Shown in pieces: positions 7,532-17,009 of a stretch of DNA of 64,000 bases. Each line of letters begins with the position of its first letter. Within the stretch, counting starts at the first letter, position 1. Source of the DNA: Clostridia bacterium (GTDB taxonomy: Bacteria > Bacillota > Clostridia > Christensenellales > Pumilibacteraceae). The stretch is from the NCBI GenBank assembly GCA_017623435.1, contig JAGAPD010000019.1, positions 1 to 64,000 on the forward strand, written 5' to 3'. The position numbers and the translations under genes are program-made. The notes under the pieces are model-generated. The model did no database searches. It had not been told where the DNA came from and saw only the letters and a list, made by a program, of their open reading frames with translations.

Positions 7532-10500
7532 TTACTTCTTGATTCTGCGGAATCTGAAGAGGTATACGACTACGAGCAAGATAAGAACTACGCCTACGCC
7601 GATAAGGATTCCACCGAGAGCAGCGAGAGAAATACCGCTGTTGCTGGTCGTGTTGGTTACGGTGATTTCGAATTCCTTAACTGCAACGTTGCCTGCTGCG
7701 TCTTTTACTTCGTATCTAACGGTGTACTTACCGCTTGCGTCAAGCGTGAATGCACCACCCGTGGGGGTCTGTCTGTTAGCGTACGTCGTACCAGTACCGC
7801 TGATGGAAGTACCAACTTCGTTGCCGTCAGGTCCGATTACCTTCTTGGTGTAAACGAGGTCAGCTGCATCAGTCTTGTTATCGGTTGCGCTGATCTTAAG
7901 GAAGGTGAACTCTTCGCCTGCTTTAAGAGTGGTAGCGTGCGTGCCGTCAACCGTGATTACGGGAGCAACGAGGTCACCAGTCTTAACGCTGTAAGTGAAG
8001 GTAGCGTCTTCTTTGTTAGCAACTTTTACGGTATAGGTAACGGTGTAAGTACCGTTTTCAGTAACTTCGAACTTATACGCCTTGCCAGCCGTGGTGGATT
8101 CAACGTAGTCAACTACGTTTCCCTTGGGGGACTTAACTTCGAGCTTAATCTCGGTAGCGCCTGCGTTATCGGTGAACGCTGCAACCTTGGGAAGTTCTAC
8201 GTACTTCTTGTCGGTGCCGGAAGAGATTTCGCTGTAGGAGGGCATTTCGCCTTGAACTTCAAGTTTAACGGAGCTGTTGTCCTTAACGAGAACGGTGGAC
8301 GAATCAGCCTTGCCGTCGAGGAACGCCTTAACGTCGCCAGCCATTCTGGTGCTGTCGTTAGCAGCGTTAGCCTTGCTGATGATTACAACCTTATCGGTTA
8401 CGGTATATCTACCGGTGTTACGAGCGGTGAAGCTGTCGCCAAGAACTGCGAACTTGCCACCGGTAACTTCGCTTACGAGAACGAGAGCGTCGTCAGCGTC
8501 AAGCGTTACGAAGTTGGTATAACCGGTAACGTCGATAGACTCGTTAGCAAACTTGATTGCTACGTTTACGTCACCAACGGTGGAGTTAAGAGCTGCACGC
8601 TCAATAACGTCGTTGCCACCAGCCGTAGCCTGAGCAACTTCTACTGCGCTTACGGAAACGGTGCTGTTGCCGTTGATATCGTATACTCTAGCCTCTACGG
8701 TGTAAACGCCAGCCTTCGTTGCGTCGAAGGAAACGTTACGAACGTAAAGAGCGCCGTCGTATCTATAAACCTGAGCGGTTGCGGTTACGTAGTTGCCTTC
8801 GCTGTCCTTAACGCCGAATTCAACGCCTACGGACTTAGCGTCGGTAACGCCGGTAACTTTGATTGCGCCGTTAACTTCCTGCTTAACCTGAGCGGTGGTA
8901 AGGCCGGATGCGGAAATGGTGCTTTCTACTGCGGTGTAAAGCTTGCCAGAGGTGGGAAGAAGAACCTTAACGGTTTCGCTCTTCTCTGCTACGTTGCCAG
9001 CGTCGGAGGTAGCAACTGCGGTAAAGGTAAGATCCCCAGTAACTACGATAGAACCAGCCTCAGCAACGAGCTTGTAATCTGCGCCGTCCTTAACGATCTC
9101 AACAACCTCAGCGGACTTAACTTCTACGCTGTTAGCACCGCAAGAAACGGTGTAGGTAAGAGCGAGAGCGGTGTCAGCTGCGCTGGAGTATACGGGGGTG
9201 GGAACGGTGAACTCTACTGCCTTGTTTGCGTTAGCTACAACGTATTTTTCAACGTTGTTAAAGCTTACGTTTACTGCTTTATCATCAGAGTAAGTGTCTA
9301 CAATGTTGATGGTGAAGGACTTCTGAGCCTTGTTACCAACGCTATCCTTTGCAGAATAGGTGATAACGTAGTTGCCTTCGTACTGATAGTTGGAGTTGTT
9401 TGCTACTGCATCAACGTATTCCTTGAAGTTGAAGGAAAGGGGCGCGTCTTTCGTGAAGGTATATTCCTTATTGGTAACGGTACTGGTGTACTTGCTACCC
9501 TCTGCGCTGTTGATGTTGGTGAAGTTTACAACGGTCTTGTCTTCGGGATCTTTGATAGCGAAGGTAACGATCAAATCGTCAGCTGCGTCTTTGTTATCGT
9601 AGAACTCGGGAACGGGGAACGTGATTGCGGTATCGGTAAGCGATTCCTTTACGCTCTCGTCGTTGCCTGCAAGCTTTTCAACCTTGTTGTAACCCCATTT
9701 AGCAGGAATCTTAGCGCTGTCAATGGTGATGGTGGGCGCTTTCTTATCCGAAACGGTAATGGTGTAGGTTTCTTCACCGGAGGTGTTACCGTTGTCGTCG
9801 ATTGCCTGATAGGTTACCTTATAATCTCCGTTACGAACGGGATAGAAGGTCATGTTCTCATTGTTATCGAAAACTGCATCCGTGCTCTTTTCAGCGGTTG
9901 CGATGCCGTTGTCGTTAAGCTCTACTTCCTTAACTGCAACGAGCTCGCCACTTGCGTTCTTACCCTTAACGGTAACTACGACGTTAACGTTGCTGTCGTA
10001 AGTATCGGTAGCCGTTGCCTTAGGAAGAACTACTGCCATGTTAACGTTTCCGGAGGTGGGTACGCCACTTACGGAAAGCGTGGGTGCTTTCGTGTCTTCA
10101 AAATCTGCCTGTACTTTTACTTCGTAAGTCTTGGTGATGTACTTCGTGCCGCCGCCTACTGCTGCGCTGTATACGACGAAGGTGCTACCTGCGTTTGCGA
10201 AAGTGAAATCAGTACCGGGGGTGATTGCTTCGCCCTTGTCCGTCTTAACGGTAACGGTGCTGTTTACAGCAACCCATTCGCCATCCTCATTATAATATCC
10301 TACTTCTGCAGCGGGAAGCTTCTTCGCCGTGCCTACTTTTACGTAGGTGGGGATTTCGTACTCGTTCTTTACAACGAGCTTGTAATCCTCTTCAACCGAA
10401 CAGAATACGGTAAAGCTGTACGATTCGGTCGTTCCCGTCTTGGTGTAGGTAACGGTATAGTGACCAAGCTGGTTAGCCACGAAATTCGTGGTAGCGCTAA

Positions 10501-10723
10501 CTTCGTCTCCGTTAGGTGCGATAACCTTTACGTCCCAACCTGCAGGTGCAGTGGGTACGTTTACCTGTGCCATGTAACTTACTTCGGATTGTACGTTTAC
10601 GTCAAAGGTTTCAGCCGCAACGTTAACCTTTTGCGCGGGCTGATATCCAATGCTACTAAAAGCAACGGATGCCGCGAGTGCGAGCGAACACAATCCTGCA
10701 ACAAAGCTCTTCTTACTCTTCAT
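7532..10723 (-). CDS. Membrane-anchored surface protein with tandem Ig-like domains (1063 aa)
   Basis: An N-terminal signal peptide (MKSKKSFVAGLCSLALAASV...) is followed by about ten beta-sandwich modules of the bacterial Ig-like/HYR type, recognisable by repeated endings such as GKYTVRYEVKDAAGNVAVKE and GNYVITYSAKDSVGNKAQKS. The C-terminus is one membrane helix (~1033-1055) and a short basic tail RFRRIKK instead of an LPXTG motif. The protein should project from the cell and act in adhesion or as a structural stalk. A perfect consensus promoter precedes it (10775-10803), implying strong expression. Codon bias leaves a long open frame on the opposite strand, which is not a gene. Confidence 0.85.
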   Translation of the reverse strand: MKSKKSFVAGLCSLALAASVAFSSIGYQPAQKVNVAAETFDVNVQSEVSYMAQVNVPTAPAGWDVKVIAPNGDEVSATTNFVANQLGHYTVTYTKTGTTESYSFTVFCSVEEDYKLVVKNEYEIPTYVKVGTAKKLPAAEVGYYNEDGEWVAVNSTVTVKTDKGEAITPGTDFTFANAGSTFVVYSAAVGGGTKYITKTYEVKVQADFEDTKAPTLSVSGVPTSGNVNMAVVLPKATATDTYDSNVNVVVTVKGKNASGELVAVKEVELNDNGIATAEKSTDAVFDNNENMTFYPVRNGDYKVTYQAIDDNGNTSGEETYTITVSDKKAPTITIDSAKIPAKWGYNKVEKLAGNDESVKESLTDTAITFPVPEFYDNKDAADDLIVTFAIKDPEDKTVVNFTNINSAEGSKYTSTVTNKEYTFTKDAPLSFNFKEYVDAVANNSNYQYEGNYVITYSAKDSVGNKAQKSFTINIVDTYSDDKAVNVSFNNVEKYVVANANKAVEFTVPTPVYSSAADTALALTYTVSCGANSVEVKSAEVVEIVKDGADYKLVAEAGSIVVTGDLTFTAVATSDAGNVAEKSETVKVLLPTSGKLYTAVESTISASGLTTAQVKQEVNGAIKVTGVTDAKSVGVEFGVKDSEGNYVTATAQVYRYDGALYVRNVSFDATKAGVYTVEARVYDINGNSTVSVSAVEVAQATAGGNDVIERAALNSTVGDVNVAIKFANESIDVTGYTNFVTLDADDALVLVSEVTGGKFAVLGDSFTARNTGRYTVTDKVVIISKANAANDSTRMAGDVKAFLDGKADSSTVLVKDNSSVKLEVQGEMPSYSEISSGTDKKYVELPKVAAFTDNAGATEIKLEVKSPKGNVVDYVESTTAGKAYKFEVTENGTYTVTYTVKVANKEDATFTYSVKTGDLVAPVITVDGTHATTLKAGEEFTFLKISATDNKTDAADLVYTKKVIGPDGNEVGTSISGTGTTYANRQTPTGGAFTLDASGKYTVRYEVKDAAGNVAVKEFEITVTNTTSNSGISLAALGGILIGVGVVLILLVVVYLFRFRRIKK

Positions 10724-10774
10724 TTAACTCTAATTCTCCTATAGTATTTGCAATTTTTGCAGTCTAACATATCA

Positions 10775-10803
10775 ATTATACAATTTTACCCTTTTTTTGT
10801 CAA
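10775..10803 (-). promoter_or_regulatory. Consensus sigma-A promoter of surface protein gene
   Basis: On the minus strand: TTGACA (10798-10803), 17 bp, TATAAT (10775-10780), a perfect consensus. The untranslated leader to ATG at 10723 is about 45 nt. Confidence 0.85.
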
Positions 10804-10862
10804 ACACTTTTTGATAAAATTGTAAAGATATTATTATTCATTTTGAATTTTTTTATGTAAAA

Positions 10863-12143
10863 TCAGTCAATTACCCTAATTACGGACCGAATTTCGCGTA
10901 CACACGGGAGCGAAGCGATTTCTCCAAGCGTTTTCTGAACCATATTTTCGTTGGACGTGTGCGTCATAATTACGATGGGCACGTAGTCATTTTGCGTGAA
11001 AGCGCTCTGATTGAAAAATTTGATACTCACGCCGTTTTTACCCCAAACGGAAGAAATGCTTGCAATTACGCCCGGCTTGTCGTCTACGATAAGGTTGACG
11101 TAATACTTGCTCTCGTAGTCGCTGACGATATTTATATCCTCGCTGACTTTTCCGTCGTTTTCAAAGTCGGTGTAAACGTGACTGGTTTTAAGCGCGCAAT
11201 AAATTACGTCGCTTACGATTGCGCTACCCGTGGGGTATGCGCCCGCTCCCCTACCGTAAAGCATAACGTCGTCCACGAAGTCGCCATTAAGGAATACTGC
11301 GTTGAACGCACCCGATACGGATGCAAGGGGATGATTTTCTGCTATAAGCGTAGGATGAACGCGCACTTCTACGTCGTTGTCCTTTTTCTTACCGATAGCA
11401 AGAAGCTTGATTTTGTAGCCCGTATTTTTACCAAACGTGATATCGTCCTGAGAAACCTTGGTGATACCTTCGCGGTAAATACTGGTGTAGGGAATGCAGG
11501 TGTGGAATGCGAGTGACGAAAGGATAGACAGCTTGTACATAGCGTCGTATCCGTCAACGTCCGCGGTGGGATTGAACTCTGCGTAACCTAACTGTTGCGC
11601 TTGGGCAAGCGCTTGCTCGTAACTCATACCCTCTTCGGTCATTTTTGTGAGGATATAGTTAGTAGTACCGTTGATAATGCCCATAATGGATTTGATATTG
11701 TCGCCCTGCAAGCTTTCGTTCAGCGTGCGGATGATGGGCACTCCGCCTACGCAGGACGCCTCGAAGTAAAGACCTACGCCGTTTTCACGCGCAACGCGTT
11801 CAAGGTCAGCCCATTGTTTAGAAATAAGCTCCTTGTTTGCCGTAACGACGCTTTTACCCGATTGCATAATTTTGGTAATGAAAGTTTTAGCCGGCTCTAC
11901 TCCGCCCATAACTTCCACTACGATAGAAATTTCCTCGTCCGCCAAAATTTCGTCAAGGCTACGGCAAACCTGTTCAGGCTTAACCTTATTTGCAAGTTTT
12001 TGCTCGTCCTTATCCAAAACCTTCTTGATTTGAACGTCAAGTCCGTACGACGAGAGAATTTTATCGTGGTTTGCGGTCAAAAGGTCATAAGTACCTCCTC
12101 CAACCGTTCCCATTCCTATAATTGCCACTTTTACAGTTTTCAT
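10863..12143 (-). CDS. hom: Homoserine dehydrogenase
   Basis: NAD(P)H-dependent reduction of aspartate semialdehyde to homoserine, the branch to threonine and methionine. The nucleotide-binding motif VAIIGMGTVGGGTYDLL is at residues ~6-22. The catalytic/substrate segment with LGYAEFNPTADVDGYDAMYK lies at ~195-214. A C-terminal ACT domain (YYVNLIVDDKPGVIASISSV, ~350-369) is the usual site of threonine feedback. The length, 426, is normal. Ribosome site AAGGAG precedes ATG at 12143. It is the last gene of an operon with coaX and an ECF S subunit; only 3 bp separate it from coaX. Confidence 0.95.
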   Translation of the reverse strand: MKTVKVAIIGMGTVGGGTYDLLTANHDKILSSYGLDVQIKKVLDKDEQKLANKVKPEQVCRSLDEILADEEISIVVEVMGGVEPAKTFITKIMQSGKSVVTANKELISKQWADLERVARENGVGLYFEASCVGGVPIIRTLNESLQGDNIKSIMGIINGTTNYILTKMTEEGMSYEQALAQAQQLGYAEFNPTADVDGYDAMYKLSILSSLAFHTCIPYTSIYREGITKVSQDDITFGKNTGYKIKLLAIGKKKDNDVEVRVHPTLIAENHPLASVSGAFNAVFLNGDFVDDVMLYGRGAGAYPTGSAIVSDVIYCALKTSHVYTDFENDGKVSEDINIVSDYESKYYVNLIVDDKPGVIASISSVWGKNGVSIKFFNQSAFTQNDYVPIVIMTHTSNENMVQKTLGEIASLPCVREIRSVIRVID

Positions 12144-12146
12144 AAT

Positions 12147-12935
12147 TTACTCCTTGCTCTCTGCCGTAACGTTCATTTTATACAAAATATACAGTCCGCG
12201 AAGTGTAAGCGTACGGTCAACCACGTCGATAACGTCACTTTCCGACGCTACGATTTCGCTAAGTCCGCCCGTCGCGATAACTTTTACTTTGTCTACGCGC
12301 ATTTCTTCTTTGAGCTTTTGCACGATTTTTTCCACCATACCTACGTAACCGTAAATAATTCCCGATTGCATATTAGTTATCGTGGACTTTCCTATTGCCC
12401 TGTCGGGCTTTACGAGCTCTACTCTTGGGAGTTTAGCAGCCTTTTGCCCCAAAGCGTCCGCGCTTGCTTTAAGTCCAAAGCTTATCGCACCGCCTACGAA
12501 TTCGCCCTTTTCGTTGATCACGTTAAAGGTGGTCGCCGTACCGCAGTCGATTACGATACAGGGTGCGCCGTAAGTGTGGCAAGCCGCTACCGAATTGACT
12601 ATTCTGTCCGCACCCACTTCCTTGGGGTTGTCGTAGCGCACGTTAAGCCCCGTCTTGATTCCGCTACCCACCACCATAAGCCTTACGGGGAAGTAAGTGG
12701 AAATAAGATGCTCGAACGTGTAGTTGAGGTTGGGGTTAACGCTACTGAGAATTACTCCCTCGATATCGCTGATTGCAATGTTCTTTTGTTGGAACAAATC
12801 GCGGATATTAAGGTAATACTCGTCGCTGGTCTTGTGTGTGGACGACGACAAGCGCGTGGAATGAACGAGTTCGCCACTTTGAGTGAATACACCCAGTTTT
12901 ACGTTGGTATTACCGATATCAATTACTAAAACCAT
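12147..12935 (-). CDS. coaX: Type III pantothenate kinase
   Basis: Phosphorylates pantothenate with ATP, the first step of coenzyme A synthesis. It belongs to the ASKHA fold: phosphate-1 motif VIDIGNTNVKLG (residues 3-14), GADRIVNSVAAC (~104-115) with the catalytic Asp, and the phosphate-2 motif IVIDCGTATTFNVI (~124-137). I start at 12935, where AGGAGG lies 7 nt upstream; a longer frame to 13004 crosses that site. The resulting 262 residues match the family. It is placed between an ECF S subunit and hom. Confidence 0.95.
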   Translation of the reverse strand: MVLVIDIGNTNVKLGVFTQSGELVHSTRLSSSTHKTSDEYYLNIRDLFQQKNIAISDIEGVILSSVNPNLNYTFEHLISTYFPVRLMVVGSGIKTGLNVRYDNPKEVGADRIVNSVAACHTYGAPCIVIDCGTATTFNVINEKGEFVGGAISFGLKASADALGQKAAKLPRVELVKPDRAIGKSTITNMQSGIIYGYVGMVEKIVQKLKEEMRVDKVKVIATGGLSEIVASESDVIDVVDRTLTLRGLYILYKMNVTAESKE

Positions 12936-13028
12936 TTGCCGTCCTCCTTTTTCTTTATTATATATAATAGGGAAAGCGCAAAACGAAAACAAAGGTAAGC
13001 GCACCCGTTAAAATGCGCCACCCCCTAA

Positions 13029-13619
13029 TTATTGCTGGTCAGCCGAATCGCTCGACTGCTTTTGCCCTATTTTTTCAATCTTTAAGCCACGACGAACGCC
13101 AAGCACCAAGAAGGGCGTCAAAAGCGTGGTTGCAACGAGTTCAATAGGAAAGTTGAAGCTTACTATTGCGCTAAATACGCCCGAAAGCGTGGTAAAGTCG
13201 GTAAAGTACATCGCGAACAGTACCGTAAGCGTATTAGTAAGTACTCCGATAAAAGCGGATACGCCCAGCGCGTAGATTTCCTTTTTCTTCGTCCTTTTAA
13301 ATATAAGTGTGCCCAGCGCGTACGCCCCGAACGCCACTATTCCCACTATCATTCTGGGAACTATGGAAACAAGCGGATTTTGGAAAGGGATACTTCCCGT
13401 TATGAACGCGCGCGCAAACGATAACAGTCCAAACACCGTTCCGCCCAAAAGCGCGTATTGCCAAGTACCGAACATCAGCACGAAAACGAATACCGTGGGT
13501 AGCGAGAATATCGCAGGTTTTACGGGCAAGAAACTGCCCACGAGAGTGTCAAGCATCAGCGCTACGAAAATAAGCGCGATAAAAGTTGCCACGTACGCAA
13601 TCCGTCTTGATTTTTTCAT
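13029..13619 (-). CDS. ECF transporter S component, possibly for pantothenate
   Basis: A 196-residue membrane protein with about six hydrophobic segments and the NPLVSIVPRMIVG motif common in S subunits of energy-coupling factor transporters of the FolT/PanT type. S subunits bind a vitamin and dock on a shared EcfA-A'-T module, which is not in this window. Position immediately upstream of coaX makes pantothenate the likeliest substrate; folate or another vitamin is possible. Ribosome site AAAGGAG precedes ATG at 13619. The C-terminal tail is polar and Ser/Gln-rich. Confidence 0.8.
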   Translation of the reverse strand: MKKSRRIAYVATFIALIFVALMLDTLVGSFLPVKPAIFSLPTVFVFVLMFGTWQYALLGGTVFGLLSFARAFITGSIPFQNPLVSIVPRMIVGIVAFGAYALGTLIFKRTKKKEIYALGVSAFIGVLTNTLTVLFAMYFTDFTTLSGVFSAIVSFNFPIELVATTLLTPFLVLGVRRGLKIEKIGQKQSSDSADQQ

Positions 13620-13726
13620 TTTTTACTCCTTTGCTGGACTTTGCTACGCAATAGCCCGCCTAAAAAATTGTCACGATTACTACGTCGTTCGCTCCAAAGG
13701 GTAGCGACGAAATTCTATACCTAAAT

Positions 13727-13755
13727 ATATTACCATAACGGCAGTACAAAATCAA
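13727..13755 (-). promoter_or_regulatory. Promoter of ECF S-coaX-hom operon
   Basis: On the minus strand: TTGATT (13750-13755), 17 bp, TAATAT (13727-13732). This leaves a ~100-nt leader before ATG 13619; I could not match the leader to a known riboswitch. Confidence 0.55.
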
Positions 13756-14220
13756 GCATTTTTAACTTATTTTGCGCTATTTTTATTGTTTTTACGCCAC
13801 TTGCAATAGGAAAATGGCTTGCGTCACGGCGGGCGCAAGCCAAGGGTGAAGTTTTATGAGAGTTTTACGTCTTTTGTATGTATAATAAATTTTGTTACGA
13901 TAAATTATTGATTACAATTCATTGCGTTTTCTATAATTAGATATTGCGAGCGAGCCAAGGCGATCGAACAATAGATTATTGATTAGCAATTTATTGCGGT
14001 TTGACAATAAAATCACAAGAAAGACACTTCTTTTTCGAGGGCGCAGGCAAAGCCTGTTTCGTAGTACGACCATACCGTATGGTCAAATATATCAGCGTAG
14101 GTCGCAAAACCGATCACACTAACATAAGCCTACTAAACCGTCTTCGACGGTAACCGAGAAAAATAAGTAGGATTTCGCAGAGATTTTACGTCAAAAATCA
14201 ATAAGATATTGTGAGTGAGC
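13756..14220. other. Intergenic region with hairpins and repeats; no gene
   Basis: Contains a hairpin GGCTTGCG..CGCAAGCC (about 13815-13841), two A/T-rich tracts with ATATTGCGAGCGAGCC (about 13942-13957) and ATATTGTGAGTGAGCC (about 14206-14221), and the repeat copy annotated separately. I see no credible reading frame. Confidence 0.5.
14061..14135. repeat. Diverged copy of the intergenic repeat at 1-82
   Basis: Shares GTGTGGTCAAA-like ACCGTATGGTCAAA, AGCGTAGGTC and GCCTACTAA in the same order and spacing as the copies at 1-82, 265-337 and 373-454, showing that the family is dispersed. Confidence 0.5.
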
Positions 14221-14400
14221 CTACTTACAACAACAATCGTTCTTGCCACAAATGCAGTTGATTAAGAGCAACCACACGAGCAAGTCGCAACAGTCACAGC
14301 CCTTGCGGTCGTAGCAACCGCAGTCCTTACCGCCACCGCAACAGCAAAGCAGGATAAGGATAAGGAAAATATCGTTGCATCCGCATCCGTTATTGAACAT
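14221..14400 (-). CDS. Cysteine-rich small peptide (59 aa, 15 Cys)
   Basis: A short gene with an excellent ribosome site (AAAGGAGGAAAAGTT-ATG) at 14400 and stop TAG at 14221-14223. The product begins MFNNGCGCNDIFLILILLCC, then GGGKDCGCYDRKGCDCCDLL and a second hydrophobic stretch, ending in CCCK. Cysteines sit at 6, 8, 19-21, 27, 29, 35, 37, 38, 49, 51, 56-58. Two Leu/Ile-rich segments (11-18, 40-47) alternate with CxC and CCC motifs. Clostridial genomes carry proteins of this look under the odd name chorion class high-cysteine HCB protein 13; function unknown. Metal binding or a disulfide-rich cell-envelope/spore-coat role are guesses. It is monocistronic and divergent from glyQS. Confidence 0.85.
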   Translation of the reverse strand: MFNNGCGCNDIFLILILLCCCGGGKDCGCYDRKGCDCCDLLVWLLLINCICGKNDCCCK

Positions 14401-14552
14401 AACTTTTCCTCCTTTTCTAAATTTCGACCGACGCAGGCCGTACGCACCTGCGCCACCGATACGCGTCCTTGGTTTTTCTTCGTTGAATTTCTTTTGAAAG
14501 CGAAGGATATCCTACTTTATAATATGAAAACGGCGCGATTATGTGATAACAC

Positions 14553-14581
14553 TTGACAAAATTTTAATAATTTAATATTAT
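14553..14581 (+). promoter_or_regulatory. Promoter of glyQS
   Basis: TTGACA (14553-14558), 17 bp, TATTAT (14576-14581). The leader to ATG 14619 is only ~30 nt, too short for a T-box. Confidence 0.8.
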
Positions 14582-14618
14582 ATTAAGCGGAATAAATTTT
14601 TATTACAGGAGTTTTGTT

Positions 14619-16022
14619 ATGGCTAATAGCAATCTTACGATGGACAAACTTACTGCGCTTTGCAAAGGCAGAGGCTTTATTTTCGCCGGTAGCGAAATCT
14701 ACGGCGGTCTTGCTAATACTTGGGATTACGGTCCTCTTGGCGCGGAGCTTAAAAGTAATATCAAGCGCGCTTGGTGGAAAAAGTTCGTGCAGGAAAATAA
14801 GTACAACGTCGGTCTTGACGCGGCAATACTTATGAATCCTCAGACTTGGGTAGCGAGCGGTCACCTTGCAGGATTCTCCGACCCCCTTCTCGACTGCCGT
14901 GAGTGTCACGAACGCTTTAGAGCAGACAAGCTTATTGAGGGCTGGTGCGAAGAAACTGGATTCGTTCTTCCCAAGCCTATCGACGCGTTCACGCAACCTG
15001 AAATGAAGGCGTTTATCGAGGAGCATAACATCCCCTGCCCCACTTGTAAGAAACATAACTTTACTGATATCCGTCAGTTCAACCTTATGTTCAAGACCTT
15101 CCAGGGCGTTACCGAGGACGCTAAAAATACCGTTTATCTCCGCCCCGAAACGGCGCAAGGTATTTTCACTAACTTCGTAAACGTTCAACGCTCTTCGCGC
15201 AAAAAGCTTCCCTTCGGTATCGGTCAAATCGGTAAATCCTTCCGTAACGAGATCACGCCCGGTAACTTCATTTTCCGCGTGCGCGAGTTTGAACAAATGG
15301 AGCTTGAATTCTTCTGTAAGCCGGGTACTGACCTTGAATGGTTTAGTTACTGGCGTAACTTCTGCCACGAATGGTTGCTCACCATCGGCATTAAGGACGA
15401 GAACTTGCGTCTTCGCGACCACGATCCCGAGGAGCTTTGCTTCTACTCCAAGGCAACTACTGACTTTGAGTATCTCTTCCCCTTCGGCTGGGGCGAGCTT
15501 TGGGGCGTAGCGGACAGAACTGATTACGACCTTACTCAGCACCAGAACGTTTCGGGCAAAGACCTCACCTACTTCGATCCCGACACTAACGAGCGTTACG
15601 TGCCTTACGTTATCGAGCCCAGCTTGGGCGTTGAGCGTAGCGTTTTGGCAGTACTTTGCGACGCTTACGACGAAGAGGTTATCGACGCCGAGAAGAACGA
15701 CGTGCGCGTAGTTATGCACTTCCACCCCTTCCTTGCGCCCGTAAAAGCAGCCGTACTCCCCCTTTCAAAAAAACTTTCCGATCCTGCTACGGCAGTTTAC
15801 GAAGAACTTGCTAAATATTTTAACGTTGAATACGACGAGGCAGGCTCTATCGGAAAGCGCTATCGCCGTCAGGACGAAATCGGTACGCCTTTCTGTATCA
15901 CCGTTGACTTCGACACGCTTGAAGACAACTGCGTAACCGTTCGTGACCGCGACAGCATGGAGCAAGTTCGTATGCCCATTGCTGACCTCAAAAAGTATAT
16001 CGAAGACAAAATCCAACTCTAA
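14619..16022 (+). CDS. glyQS: Glycyl-tRNA synthetase (single-chain class II)
   Basis: Charges tRNA-Gly with glycine. The 467-residue length and the start [20 protein letters not shown] with [14 protein letters not shown] identify the eukaryote/archaea-like dimeric GlyRS found in many Bacillota, not the alpha2-beta2 form. Class II signatures: motif 2 around [21 protein letters not shown] (part, ~208-228), motif 3 around [10 protein letters not shown] (~335-344); C-terminal anticodon-binding domain with [13 protein letters not shown] zinc-like set CRECHE and CPTC is present in the insertion (~90-150). Ribosome site AGGAG. Monocistronic, ended by the hairpin at 16031. Confidence 0.97.
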   Translation: MANSNLTMDKLTALCKGRGFIFAGSEIYGGLANTWDYGPLGAELKSNIKRAWWKKFVQENKYNVGLDAAILMNPQTWVASGHLAGFSDPLLDCRECHERFRADKLIEGWCEETGFVLPKPIDAFTQPEMKAFIEEHNIPCPTCKKHNFTDIRQFNLMFKTFQGVTEDAKNTVYLRPETAQGIFTNFVNVQRSSRKKLPFGIGQIGKSFRNEITPGNFIFRVREFEQMELEFFCKPGTDLEWFSYWRNFCHEWLLTIGIKDENLRLRDHDPEELCFYSKATTDFEYLFPFGWGELWGVADRTDYDLTQHQNVSGKDLTYFDPDTNERYVPYVIEPSLGVERSVLAVLCDAYDEEVIDAEKNDVRVVMHFHPFLAPVKAAVLPLSKKLSDPATAVYEELAKYFNVEYDEAGSIGKRYRRQDEIGTPFCITVDFDTLEDNCVTVRDRDSMEQVRMPIADLKKYIEDKIQL

Positions 16023-16030
16023 AACAAAAA

Positions 16031-16060
16031 GCACCGTCACTATCTTGGCGGTGCATTTAA
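16031..16060 (+). terminator. Terminator of glyQS
   Basis: GCACCG..CGGTGC (16031-16054) nine bases after the stop codon, followed by a weak A/T tail; read-through into the GH43 gene at 16075 is possible because no separate promoter is obvious. Confidence 0.65.
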
Positions 16061-16074
16061 TATAGGAACATTTT

Positions 16075-16962
16075 ATGAAAAAAACTACTGACATTAGAAT
16101 ACGCGATCCTTATATCGTAGCAAAAAACGGAACTTATTATCTTTATAGTTCATCCGTCGAAGAGTTTAGCAACAGCGTTTGCGTTTACAAAAGCACAGAT
16201 TTAACAAACTGGCAAGAGCCTATCCCTGTGTACACTCTAGATACCAGTGGATGGAAAGATTACGATTTATGGGCTAGCGAAGTACACGAATATAATGATA
16301 AATACTACTTATTCGTTTCCATTATGGGCAAAAGCGGATTGCGTGGCACGGAAATTTCAGTAAGCGACACCCCAGACGGCACTTTTACACCTATTGCTAA
16401 TCGCCCCGCTACTCCTCTTGACAAAAGTTGCATTGACGGCACGCTTTTTGTGGACGGAGATACCCCCTATATCGTTTATTCACGTGACTGGCCCGATAAC
16501 TATATAACGGAAATAGGTGCGTACGTTGGACAAATTTGCGCATGTGAACTTTCCAAAGATTTAACTACGCCTGTGGGCGAGCCTTTCCTTTTGTTCAACT
16601 CGAACGATTGTCCCTACTCCGCACAAGCGGCATCACCTACCCCGTGGGAAGGTAAAAACGTTTTACGTTACGGCTCGGATGCGCCTTTTATTCAGCGTCT
16701 TTCTAACGGAAAATTGTTTCTCACTTGGTCGCCTATGCCGGCAAACAATTACGTCGTTTTAGGCGCAACTGCTGATAATATTCGTGGACCTTGGACACAT
16801 ATTGAACCACCCCTTTACGATAATAACGGTGGTCACGCTATGTTTTTCACCGACTTTGACGGAACGAAAAAAATGTGTATTCATCAACCTGAAAAATTTA
16901 CTCAAGAAAGAGCATTAATTATCCAGGTGCACGAAAAAGATGGTAGAATCATTAGAAAATAA
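16075..16962 (+). CDS. Glycoside hydrolase family 43-like protein (295 aa)
   Basis: Five-bladed beta-propeller glycosidase of the GH43/DUF family acting on arabinose- or xylose-containing glycans. Blade-1 motif IRDPYIVAKNGTYYLYSS (residues ~8-25) carries the candidate base Asp; WASEVHEYNDKYYLFVS (~63-79) and CIDGTLFVDGDTPYIVYSRDW (part, ~122-142) follow in the family order; blade 5 has GGHAMFFTDFDG (~257-268). There is no signal peptide, so it should act on imported oligosaccharides in the cytoplasm. Substrate cannot be read from sequence. Ribosome site AGGAAC. Confidence 0.85.
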   Translation: MKKTTDIRIRDPYIVAKNGTYYLYSSSVEEFSNSVCVYKSTDLTNWQEPIPVYTLDTSGWKDYDLWASEVHEYNDKYYLFVSIMGKSGLRGTEISVSDTPDGTFTPIANRPATPLDKSCIDGTLFVDGDTPYIVYSRDWPDNYITEIGAYVGQICACELSKDLTTPVGEPFLLFNSNDCPYSAQAASPTPWEGKNVLRYGSDAPFIQRLSNGKLFLTWSPMPANNYVVLGATADNIRGPWTHIEPPLYDNNGGHAMFFTDFDGTKKMCIHQPEKFTQERALIIQVHEKDGRIIRK

Positions 16963-16980
16963 ACACTAAAAAACACAAAA

Positions 16981-17004
16981 ACGGCAGGGTACGTACCCTG
17001 CCGT
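16981..17004. terminator. Bidirectional terminator with GGTACGTACC core
   Basis: A perfect 24-bp palindrome (ACGGCAGGGTAC and its complement) between convergent genes. The GGTACGTACC core recurs in terminators at 27177-27206 and 60050-60080. Confidence 0.85.
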
Positions 17005-17009
17005 TCGTT

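Noticed and set aside
7937..10744. A 935-codon open frame opposite the surface-protein gene
   Set aside because: It mirrors the codon bias of the true gene, has no ribosome site or recognisable domain, and its Val/Gly/Asn-rich composition is typical of an antisense shadow.
13620..13720. Riboswitch (folate or preQ1 type) ahead of the ECF S gene
   Set aside because: The ~100-nt leader shows no match to the conserved cores I know, so I list only the promoter.
14262..14456. A 64-codon minus-strand frame
   Set aside because: It overlaps the Cys-rich peptide gene in another frame and lacks a ribosome site; the peptide at 14221-14400 has an excellent one.
14457..14618. T-box leader before glyQS
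   Set aside because: The promoter at 14553-14581 leaves only ~30 nt of leader, and no T-box sequence is visible.
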